A DNA stretch of 64,000 nt from Bacteroidales bacterium (GTDB taxonomy: Bacteria > Bacteroidota > Bacteroidia > Bacteroidales > UBA4417): the NCBI GenBank assembly GCA_030654075.1, contig JAURYB010000056.1, positions 1-64,000 on the forward strand, read 5' to 3'. Both the position numbers and the translations under genes were made by a program. Position 1 is the stretch's first letter; each line of letters begins with the position of its first letter. This document shows, in pieces, positions 14,644 through 21,467 of this stretch. Under the pieces are notes generated by a model. The model was not told where the DNA came from and did no database searches. It saw only the letters and a program-made list of their open reading frames with translations.

Positions 14644-16560
14644 TTATTCAATTGCCAGTATTCTCTCTTTCGGATACTTCACCGTATATTTAAAAACCAG
14701 CTTTTTAACCTGACCTGGCTCAAGTACTATTTCCCACCTCAGCATGCCTGTTTCCTTCTCAACCCTGGCACCGCCGTTTTCAACAAGCTCTACTTCAATA
14801 TCTTTTTCCTTACTTACAGGATATTGATCAAAAACAATGAGCGTAACAGTCTGTTTTTTGTTGTTCCGCAGGCTTATTTCCAAGGCGCGCTGAACCGTGC
14901 GGTTGGAACCCATAAACTGGTTTGTGGTATAATCCTTCACCTTTTTCCGTTCAATCATGATCGATCTATCTCGTCCTAACGAAATATCCAATGTGTCGGT
15001 GGCAAGGGAAGCTGAAAGCCTTGTTTTGCCCGTAAATGTTCCTTCGTAAAAAACGCCTGCGGTAGCATCCAGCAGATCATAATCCTGCCAGTTAATTACT
15101 TTTGCGACAAGGAAAGCATCCCTGTCAAGTTTCGGTGTACTATGAAACTCATATGCAGCCTTTATGGTCTCAGCACCAATTACCAGATTGTACTCCTTGC
15201 CATCCGAAGGCATACTCATCGGCATCGAAATTACATATTCTTTTACCGAACGGACTTGTTGCTGATCGTTGGATTCAATCTGAAGATTCTGTGGTCTTAT
15301 AACTTCCTTTTTTTGTACAGGAGCCCTGTCCTCAGATGAGGATTCTCCTGAGATTCCGTAAGCAGTAACAACTATTTCGTCAAGGTTTGTAGCTTCATAT
15401 TGCATACCGATATTGATAATTGGATTATCGGCCATGGTGCTGACTTGTTTCATTCCAATAAACGAATAAACCAACACACTCCCTGGTTTAGCATTAATCG
15501 AGTATTTCCCATCCCTATCTGTAATAACCCCGTTTGTTGTTCCTTTAACAATTATAGTTACTCCGGGCAAAGTACTTCCATCCTGAATATCAAAAACTTT
15601 CCCGTTCACTATTCCATTAAGCGAATAACCAACAACCGGTTTTTCTACAACAGATTGATCTGGCTGATATGATTTATTTTTACTGTATCCCGAATAATTA
15701 TAGGTATTCCCTCCCAGATACCAGCTCGAAAGCCTTGGTTCCGTTCCAGACTCATTCGGATTACCGGTTGAAAGGGTAAGTTTGACATCCTGCCAGTCTT
15801 CGCCGGAATTCTGGCTAATTTTAGCCCTGCGCGATAATTCCAATGGTTGCGAAATATCATCAAGTCGCAGATCGAATTCTGGTTTCCACGAAGCAGCCCT
15901 TACCAGGTAACTGACTTTAAACTTCGCGTTCATCGCTTCTTTCGCCATTACCTGCACCATTATTTCGCCGGTGGGTTTCACCTCTTCCTGGTTTGCTTCA
16001 CCCAGCTGAGCATCAATTTTATTTAATTCCTCCTGCCAGGATTCCTGTTTCCGCGAAAGTTCCAGTCTTTTTTCAGACAATTCAGTAAAACGAGCCCTGA
16101 AAAAGTCAGCTGCCGATTTTAACTCCAAAGTAGTGGTGCCTTTATCAGGTGTCCCAATTTTTTGATTTGCTTTCAGCAGATTTTCTTCGGTGGCAAGAAC
16201 ACCTTGCTGCGAAACAATATCCTCAATCTGGATTTCAAGCTGTTTCTTTTTTCCCTTCAGCGATTCCTCATCTTTTACGGTTTTTTGAGTTTTCAGGTAA
16301 TTAACCCTGCTGTTGACCGAGATAATCGTAAAACTACCTTCACCTGTTAAACGGATGGTATTGGCATCAATATTTTCGGATAAACCGGTGAAAGTAAGTT
16401 CAGAAATACCTGCCTTCAGCGTTGCCTGGGCAGCACGGGTAACCTGCGCACCTGACAGGAATAAAGTTACGTTTGTGACCTTCGAATCAAGGGTTTGAGC
16501 CTGCTGGGCAAAACATGACGCACTTAACAGGACAGCGAGTATCAGAATAATATTTTTCAT
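14644..16560 (-). CDS. MuiA-like DUF4140/DUF4139 protein with inserted SusC-type regulatory domain
   Basis: This 638-aa exported protein has a signal peptide (1-19). It starts with a DUF4140 domain (about 28-125, VTNVTLFLSGAQVTRAAQ). A coiled-coil region with many Lys/Glu/Gln follows (100-190), then a DUF4139 region from about 205 to the end (RAASWKPEFDLRLDD ... VKEYVISMPMSMP ... GMLRWEIVLEPGQ). Between residues 314 and 402 a carboxypeptidase-regulatory-like domain is inserted (LNGIVNGKVFDIQDGSTLPG ... TDRDGKYSINAKPGSVLVYS). It ends in LDEIVVTAYG, like the TonB-box region of SusC-type receptors, but no beta-barrel follows. The MuiA family was named for mucoidy inhibition; its function is unknown. 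The stop codon lies within the target duplication of the neighbouring MITE-like element. Confidence 0.85.
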   Translation of the reverse strand: MKNIILILAVLLSASCFAQQAQTLDSKVTNVTLFLSGAQVTRAAQATLKAGISELTFTGLSENIDANTIRLTGEGSFTIISVNSRVNYLKTQKTVKDEESLKGKKKQLEIQIEDIVSQQGVLATEENLLKANQKIGTPDKGTTTLELKSAADFFRARFTELSEKRLELSRKQESWQEELNKIDAQLGEANQEEVKPTGEIMVQVMAKEAMNAKFKVSYLVRAASWKPEFDLRLDDISQPLELSRRAKISQNSGEDWQDVKLTLSTGNPNESGTEPRLSSWYLGGNTYNYSGYSKNKSYQPDQSVVEKPVVGYSLNGIVNGKVFDIQDGSTLPGVTIIVKGTTNGVITDRDGKYSINAKPGSVLVYSFIGMKQVSTMADNPIINIGMQYEATNLDEIVVTAYGISGESSSEDRAPVQKKEVIRPQNLQIESNDQQQVRSVKEYVISMPMSMPSDGKEYNLVIGAETIKAAYEFHSTPKLDRDAFLVAKVINWQDYDLLDATAGVFYEGTFTGKTRLSASLATDTLDISLGRDRSIMIERKKVKDYTTNQFMGSNRTVQRALEISLRNNKKQTVTLIVFDQYPVSKEKDIEVELVENGGARVEKETGMLRWEIVLEPGQVKKLVFKYTVKYPKERILAIE

Positions 16561-16670
16561 AAAAATTGGGATTAAATAAATGAGCTATAACTTTTACAGA
16601 ATTCTAAGAGTAAAAGTAACAGAAAAGCTTTAATAAACACGTATTCCAATCAAAGACCGCCGTTAATTGT

Positions 16671-16678
16671 TAATTTTG
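16671..16678 (+). promoter_or_regulatory. -7 promoter element of nadB
   Basis: TAATTTTG matches TAnnTTTG and lies 18 nt before the nadB ATG. Confidence 0.5.
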
Positions 16679-16696
16679 TAGTCTATATTTTTTATT

Positions 16697-18295
16697 ATGC
16701 GACGAGAAGTTGATTTCCTGGTTATTGGAACAGGTATTGCCGGACTTACTTTTGCTTTAAAAGCTGCTAAGGTTGGAAAGGTTTGTATTGTAACCAAGAG
16801 CAAGGCAGATGAAACTGCCACAAAATATGCCCAGGGTGGTATTGCTGCTGTTATGTACACGCCTGACACGTATGAGAAGCACATACAGGACACATTGATT
16901 GCAGGTGATGATCTGAATGATGAAAAGGCAGTCAGGATAACAATCACGGAAGCACCCGAAAGGATAAAGGAACTTATTGAACTTGGCGTTAGCTTTGATA
17001 AAAATGCGTCAGGTCAATACGATCTGGCTAAAGAAGGCGGTCACTCTGAATTCCGTGTCCTCCATCATAAGGACCAGACTGGCCTTGAAATTGAAGAAAC
17101 GCTGTTGGCAAGAGCCCGCGAAGATTCAAACATCGAAATTCTCGAGAATCATTTTACAGTTGAGCTGATTACCCAGCACCACCTGGGGATGTACGTAAAC
17201 CGACGAACACCTGATATTACCTGCTTTGGTGCATATGTGCTCGACCGCAAAAACAACAGTATTGATACCATTCTTGCCAAGGTTACACTGATGGCTTCAG
17301 GCGGAGCGGGAAATGTATATGCCACCACCACAAATCCTCCGATTGCTACCGGTGATGGAATTGCTATGGTTTACCGTGCTAAAGGAACTATAGAGAAAAT
17401 GGAATTTATCCAGTTTCATCCTACCTCTTTGTATAACCCGACCGAAAAGCCTTCATTTCTAATCACCGAAGCATTACGCGGATTTGGCGGAATACTGAAG
17501 GATATTAACGGCAATGAGTTTATGCAGAAATACGATAAACGTCTGTCGCTCGCACCGCGCGATATTGTAGCACGAGCTATTGATAATGAATTAAAAATAA
17601 GCGGAGAAGATCATATGTACCTTGATTGCAGGCACCTGAACCGCAACCAGCTTATCGATCATTTCCCGGGAGTTTATGCAAAATGTCTTACAATTGGTAT
17701 TGACATGACCAGGGAGATGATCCCGATTGTTCCGGCCGCTCACTATACTTGTGGCGGAATTAAAGTGGATGAATGGGGAAATAGTTCCATTATAAATCTT
17801 TATGCTTCAGGTGAATGTTCATCAACAGGTTTACATGGGGCAAATCGCCTTGCAAGCAATTCTCTCCTTGAGTCATTGGTTTATTCGCATCGTGCTTTTA
17901 TCGATTCCAGCCAGAAAATCAAACATGTCAGCTTCTGCAACGAAATTCCTGACTGGAATGCCGAAGGCACCGTTATGAACGAAGAGATGGTGCTCATTAC
18001 ACAGACTATGCGGGAGTTGCAAAGCATCATGACCTACTATGTGGGGATTGTGCGCTCAGACCTTCGACTGAAAAGAGCTGCAGACAGGTTAAGCATACTT
18101 GAACGTGAAACCGAAGAACTTTACAAACACTCCGTACTGATTGATAAAATATGTGAAGTTCGTAACCTGGTGAAGGTTGCTACATTAATCGTAAAAATGG
18201 CACTTGAACGCAAGGAAAGCCGTGGACTTCATTTTTCTATCGACTATCCGAAAGTAATTGATACTGAGGTTAATATATATAGCCCTGAGGATTAA
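16697..18295 (+). CDS. nadB: L-aspartate oxidase
   Basis: This is the FAD enzyme that oxidises L-aspartate to iminoaspartate, the first step of de novo NAD synthesis; its product goes to quinolinate synthase (NadA). It has 532 aa, the usual length. The N-terminal dinucleotide fold is DFLVIGTGIAGLTFALKAA. KYAQGGIAAV, GGHSEFRVLHHKDQTG, MEFIQFHPTSLY and AAHYTCGGIKVDEWG are family motifs. ASGECSSTGLHGANRLASNS closes the FAD site and separates it from fumarate reductases of the same superfamily. nadA and nadC are not seen nearby, but nadK, further down, belongs to the same cofactor pathway. A heptamer repeat array follows the stop codon. Confidence 0.95.
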   Translation: MRREVDFLVIGTGIAGLTFALKAAKVGKVCIVTKSKADETATKYAQGGIAAVMYTPDTYEKHIQDTLIAGDDLNDEKAVRITITEAPERIKELIELGVSFDKNASGQYDLAKEGGHSEFRVLHHKDQTGLEIEETLLARAREDSNIEILENHFTVELITQHHLGMYVNRRTPDITCFGAYVLDRKNNSIDTILAKVTLMASGGAGNVYATTTNPPIATGDGIAMVYRAKGTIEKMEFIQFHPTSLYNPTEKPSFLITEALRGFGGILKDINGNEFMQKYDKRLSLAPRDIVARAIDNELKISGEDHMYLDCRHLNRNQLIDHFPGVYAKCLTIGIDMTREMIPIVPAAHYTCGGIKVDEWGNSSIINLYASGECSSTGLHGANRLASNSLLESLVYSHRAFIDSSQKIKHVSFCNEIPDWNAEGTVMNEEMVLITQTMRELQSIMTYYVGIVRSDLRLKRAADRLSILERETEELYKHSVLIDKICEVRNLVKVATLIVKMALERKESRGLHFSIDYPKVIDTEVNIYSPED

Positions 18296-18307
18296 AAAGA
18301 AGGTACA

Positions 18308-18459
18308 ATTTACGAATGACGAAGTACCATTAGTGCAATTCGTAAATCGTAAATCGTCATTCGTCATTCGTAAATCGTAAATCGTCATTCGTAAATCGTC
18401 ATTCGTAAATCGTAAATCGTAAATCGTCATTCGTCATTCGTAAATCGTCATTCGTAAAT
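18308..18459. repeat. heptanucleotide tandem repeat array, 17 units of two types
   Basis: From 18341 to 18459 the DNA is an unbroken run of seventeen 7-bp units. Only two unit types occur, A = CGTAAAT and B = CGTCATT, in the order AABBAABABAAABBABA. One inverted B-A pair (ATTTACG AATGACG) lies at 18308-18321, so the region can also form a hairpin. The array ends 9 bp before the ATG of the next gene. It resembles the short tandemly repeated repetitive sequences known from cyanobacteria. Confidence 0.92.
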
Positions 18460-18468
18460 CATAAAAAC

Positions 18469-19032
18469 ATGCCCCTCATATATCCCATCAAAGGAATCGC
18501 CCCAACCATCGGCAAAAACACCTTTATTGCCGAAAACGCCACCATTATAGGTGATGTAGTTATGGGCGACAATTGCAGCGTTTGGTTCAATACTGTTATA
18601 CGCGGTGATGTTAATTCCATACGCATCGGCCATAATGTGAACATTCAGGATGGCGCGATCATACACTGTACGTATCAAAAACATTCGGTAACTATTGGCA
18701 ACAATGTTTCAATTGCCCATGCGGCAATTATTCACGGATGCACAATACACGACAATGTATTGATTGGAATGGGAGCCATTGTTATGGATGGCGTTGTGGT
18801 TGAAAGTAACTCTATTATTGCTGCCGGAGCTGTGGTTTCGCAGAATACCCTGGTCGAATCCGGAAGTGTTTATGCAGGAGTGCCAGCCCAAAAAATCAAA
18901 TCCATCGACAAATCATTGCTCGAAGGCACGGTAAACCGCATCGCAAGAAGCTATACTATGTATGCCAGCTGGCACGATGAAAGTATTGAACCGTTGAATG
19001 TAGATGAGGATTTAAAACTCTCGGGAGCTTAA
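18469..19032 (+). CDS. gamma carbonic anhydrase-like left-handed beta-helix protein
   Basis: This 187-aa protein is built of hexapeptide repeats (pattern [LIV]GxxxxI) from about residue 12 to 140, a left-handed beta-helix trimer of the gamma-carbonic-anhydrase-like/YrdA/PaaY group. The three histidines that bind Zn2+ in the family are placed as expected: His66 in DGAIIHCTY, His84 in SIAHAAI, His89 in IIHGCTI. VWFNTVIRGDVNSIRIG is the hallmark of the group. Whether it hydrates CO2 or acts as a thioesterase-like protein cannot be decided here. The ATG lies only 9 bp after the heptamer array, so the array would form most of any 5' leader. Confidence 0.88.
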   Translation: MPLIYPIKGIAPTIGKNTFIAENATIIGDVVMGDNCSVWFNTVIRGDVNSIRIGHNVNIQDGAIIHCTYQKHSVTIGNNVSIAHAAIIHGCTIHDNVLIGMGAIVMDGVVVESNSIIAAGAVVSQNTLVESGSVYAGVPAQKIKSIDKSLLEGTVNRIARSYTMYASWHDESIEPLNVDEDLKLSGA

Positions 19033-19034
19033 TA

Positions 19035-19100
19035 AGGCTGAGGTTGAGGTTGAGGTTAAGGCTGAGCGTTTTAAATCTTAACCTAAACCTTAATCTTAAC
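19035..19100. repeat. hexanucleotide repeats in inverted arrangement
   Basis: Five 6-bp units of the AGGTTG type (AGGCTG, AGGTTG, AGGTTG, AGGTTA, AGGCTG; 19035-19064) face four units of the CTTAAC type (19077-19100). The two halves are roughly complementary and can form a long imperfect hairpin. It begins 2 bp after the stop codon of the carbonic anhydrase-like gene and may act as a transcript end. Confidence 0.75.
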
Positions 19101-19196
19101 CTGCATTTAATAAAAGCCAGATACTGCCACAATGTCGCACCTTAACAATTGGCAGGAGATTTGTATTAATCACACTGAATCTAAAAAAGCAAAACG

Positions 19197-19871
19197 ATGT
19201 ACATAGTTATTTTCATTGGCTTCATGCTCCTTAGCCTGATCGTGAGCCAGGTATTAAAATCGAAATTCCGTAAATACTCTGCCGTACCCATAGGAAAAGG
19301 CTATACAGGAAAAGATATAGCTGAAAAAATGCTGCGCGATAACGGCATTATGGATGTAAAGGTAATATCTGTTGAAGGACAACTTACCGACCACTATAAT
19401 CCTGAAACCAAAACCGTGAATCTGAGCCAGGATGTTTATAACAAATCCAGCATTTCTGCGGCTGCGGTTGCTGCTCACGAATGCGGACATGCTGTTCAGC
19501 ATGAGGAAGCGTATGCTTTCCTGAAACTGCGTTCTGCTTTGGTTCCGGCAGTTAGTTTCGCTTCCAACTGGATGCAATGGGTATTACTTGCAGGAATTCT
19601 GATGGTAAACAGATTTCCGGAATTGCTGTTAGCTGGAATAATTTTATTTGCCGCTACTACGATTTTCAGCTTTGTGACCCTTCCGGTTGAAATAGATGCC
19701 AGTCGCCGTGCTTTGCTCTGGCTCAGCAACAGTGGCATTACTACTGACGAAACTCAACCTAAAGCGAAGGACGCGCTGAAATGGGCTGCTTATACCTATG
19801 TTGTTGCAGCGTTAGCTTCACTGGCCACACTGCTTTATTACATAATGATCTTTAATGGACGCAGGGATTAA
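19197..19871 (+). CDS. YugP-type membrane zinc metallopeptidase
   Basis: This 224-aa protein is of the neutral zinc metallopeptidase family that includes Bacillus YugP. An N-terminal transmembrane helix (about 1-20) is followed by a short domain with PETKTVNLSQDVYNKSS, then AAVAAHECGHAVQHEEAY (about 90-107). HECGH is the HExxH zinc site, with a further His two residues on. Two hydrophobic stretches (about 125-165) and a C-terminal transmembrane helix (about 200-220) follow; VEIDASRRAL lies between them. The substrate is not known; a role in membrane protein turnover is a guess. A terminator follows at 19893, so the gene ends its transcript. Confidence 0.88.
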   Translation: MYIVIFIGFMLLSLIVSQVLKSKFRKYSAVPIGKGYTGKDIAEKMLRDNGIMDVKVISVEGQLTDHYNPETKTVNLSQDVYNKSSISAAAVAAHECGHAVQHEEAYAFLKLRSALVPAVSFASNWMQWVLLAGILMVNRFPELLLAGIILFAATTIFSFVTLPVEIDASRRALLWLSNSGITTDETQPKAKDALKWAAYTYVVAALASLATLLYYIMIFNGRRD

Positions 19872-19892
19872 TACCTGCATTTGAAAAACCAA

Positions 19893-19925
19893 AAGCCGGA
19901 AATCAGAAATGGTTCCGGTTTTTTT
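19893..19925 (+). terminator. terminator after the YugP-type gene
   Basis: The stem AGCCGGAA / TTCCGGTT (one G-T pair) is followed by a T-run, 22 bp behind the stop codon. Confidence 0.8.
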
Positions 19926-20178
19926 ATGCGCAGCTATGATAATACCCTGTACGATGCCTCAAAGCAAGCCAATTTCTATCCTTCAACTCAATACAATGTG
20001 GTTTCGAAATCTCAAAATCAATCACCTGATTAAGGTCCTTATATTTGATTAGCTTCCGCGAATATTTAGGATCAAAATTAAGAGAACAAGATAAAACAAC
20101 ACATCTCATCTGCATTTTATAAGGCTAAAAGTAAGTTTTAGTGTGGGTAAAACAATATTTTTCTGTTAGTTAATGGCA
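19926..20178. other. gene-free spacer between convergent terminators
   Basis: Between the terminators of the YugP-type gene and the ompH gene I see no recognised feature. A 63-codon minus-strand reading frame (19924-20115) runs into the terminator. It has no recognisable family and no promoter, and is not called. Confidence 0.5.
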
Positions 20179-20206
20179 CAAAAAAACTCCGGACAAAGCC
20201 GGAGTT
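20179..20206 (-). terminator. terminator of the ompH gene
   Basis: On the minus strand the perfect stem AACTCCGG / CCGGAGTT with a short loop is followed by seven T. It lies 26 bp behind the stop codon. Confidence 0.88.
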
Positions 20207-20232
20207 AATTGAATCAGGTTCAATTTGAATTA

Positions 20233-20754
20233 CTATTGGGTAATTCCAAGTTTCTTTTTAACCTGGGCGGTAACATCTTCGCCACCATCAGAATAAAGTA
20301 CAATTTCTTCATTAGCATTCAGGATATAAGCGAATCCACCTTCTTTAGCAACATCTTTTATAGCTTGTTTTGCTTTGGTTATAAAAGGTGTGATCAGCTC
20401 GGTATTTTTAGCCTGCAGGTCCTGCTGTGCTGATTGCTGGAAAGCTTCGATACGTCCCTGGAGGTCAGTAATTTCTTTTTCTTTGGTGATTTTGATAATA
20501 CTCGACATAGTAGCCAGGTTTTTCTGGTAATCGGCACCTTTCAATTCAAGTTCCTGTTGCATCATCTGCAATTCGCCCTGTAGGGTTTGAACATACTTTT
20601 CCATAACAACTTTCACAGTATCCTGTCCTGGCATTAGTTCCAGAACTTTACCGAGGTCGAGATGTCCGATTTTTGATGCTTTCTGTGCGTTTGTGGTTGC
20701 TGCAACAGCAACAAGTACTACAATTGTTAAAACTTTTAAGAGATTCTTCATCAT
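20233..20754 (-). CDS. OmpH/Skp-family periplasmic chaperone, paralogue 2
   Basis: This 173-aa protein has a signal peptide (about 1-23, ending TTNAQ), then the OmpH/Skp core. IGHLDLGKVLELMPGQDTV forms the first strand and body, a long charged coiled coil rich in Gln, Glu and Lys (about 50-115) forms the tentacle, and FAYILNANEEIVLYSDGGEDVT closes the body. Skp trimers hold unfolded outer membrane proteins in the periplasm and hand them to BamA, which is encoded upstream. It is the second of two adjacent ompH genes and has its own -7 element at 20797, so it can be expressed apart from bamA. A strong terminator follows. Confidence 0.88.
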   Translation of the reverse strand: MMKNLLKVLTIVVLVAVAATTNAQKASKIGHLDLGKVLELMPGQDTVKVVMEKYVQTLQGELQMMQQELELKGADYQKNLATMSSIIKITKEKEITDLQGRIEAFQQSAQQDLQAKNTELITPFITKAKQAIKDVAKEGGFAYILNANEEIVLYSDGGEDVTAQVKKKLGITQ

Positions 20755-20796
20755 TTTTAGGTATCTGGATTATTTGTTTTCGGATTAAATGAGGCG

Positions 20797-20804
20797 CAAA
20801 GGTA
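20797..20804 (-). promoter_or_regulatory. -7 promoter element of the second ompH gene
   Basis: TACCTTTG on the minus strand matches TAnnTTTG. It lies in the 81-bp spacer between the two ompH genes, about 43 nt before the ATG. Confidence 0.5.
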
Positions 20805-20835
20805 AAAAAAAGGCGTTACCAAAAGCACTTCTATG

Positions 20836-21381
20836 CTATTTTTTACTTTTGGTGGTTTGTTGTGGCTTATAGGTATAGCCCAGTTTATCAAGTACCTGCT
20901 CGCTAATATCATATTTGGGGTTGGTGAAAATAAGAGTCGCATTACCTGATTTGTCGAAAACAACGGCATAGTTTTCGGCAGTTGAAATTTCCTCAATTGC
21001 ATTGTATACTTTTTCCTGTATTGGTTTTACAAGTTCCTGGCGTTTTTTAAACAGATCGCCATCGCTTCCGAATCGCTTTTTCTGCAAGTCTTTGGCTTCC
21101 TTCTCCTTTTTTATTATATCATCCTCACGTTTTTTTTTCATGTCTTCCGGAAGGAGTACAGCTTCGTTCTGAAAGTTTTTATACATTTTATCAATTTCCG
21201 CAAATTTTACTTCAATTTCTTTCTGCCATTGTATTGAAAGTTCGTCGAGTTGGGTTTGTGCATCGGCATATTCCGGAACATTGGCGAGTATGTAATCCGT
21301 ATTTACAAAGGCATACTTTTGGGCCGAAGCGCCAAAACCAAAAGTGCAAATGATTGCTGCAATCAGAATAATCTTTTTCAT
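20836..21381 (-). CDS. OmpH/Skp-family periplasmic chaperone, paralogue 1
   Basis: This 181-aa protein has a signal peptide (about 1-20, ending FGASAQ). The core follows: KYAFVNTDYILANVPEYADAQ, a charged coiled coil (about 40-125) and YAVVFDKSGNATLIFTNPKYDISEQVLDKLG. The same reading as for its neighbour applies: a periplasmic holdase for outer membrane proteins. The C-terminus ends in a lysine-rich tail (TTKSKK) absent from the other paralogue. It lies 86 bp behind bamA on the same strand, and no separate promoter was recognised. Two adjacent ompH genes behind bamA are the rule in Bacteroidota. Confidence 0.88.
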   Translation of the reverse strand: MKKIILIAAIICTFGFGASAQKYAFVNTDYILANVPEYADAQTQLDELSIQWQKEIEVKFAEIDKMYKNFQNEAVLLPEDMKKKREDDIIKKEKEAKDLQKKRFGSDGDLFKKRQELVKPIQEKVYNAIEEISTAENYAVVFDKSGNATLIFTNPKYDISEQVLDKLGYTYKPQQTTKSKK

Positions 21382-21467
21382 AGTATCAGCTTCTTAAAAT
21401 TGATATGAGAGAGAATACAATTAATTTGTTATGATTAGTAGTGATTGCAAAAAACCTGCCAAAACGA

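Noticed and set aside
14250-14650. tRNA or small RNA gene in the folded spacer before the MuiA-like gene
   Set aside because: The folding is explained by the MITE-like terminal repeats and inner complementarity; no tRNA arms were found.
18185-18430. 81-residue minus-strand reading frame with repeated DLRMTNDDLRF-like segments
   Set aside because: It is a by-product of the heptamer array: 7-bp units repeat in a 21-nt cycle and give a repetitive frame without stops. It also overlaps the nadB 3' end.
18341-18459. Possible CRISPR-like array
   Set aside because: The repeats are 7-bp units joined head to tail with no spacers; no cas genes are near.
19924-20115. 63-residue minus-strand frame
   Set aside because: No family, promoter or conserved context; it runs into a terminator.
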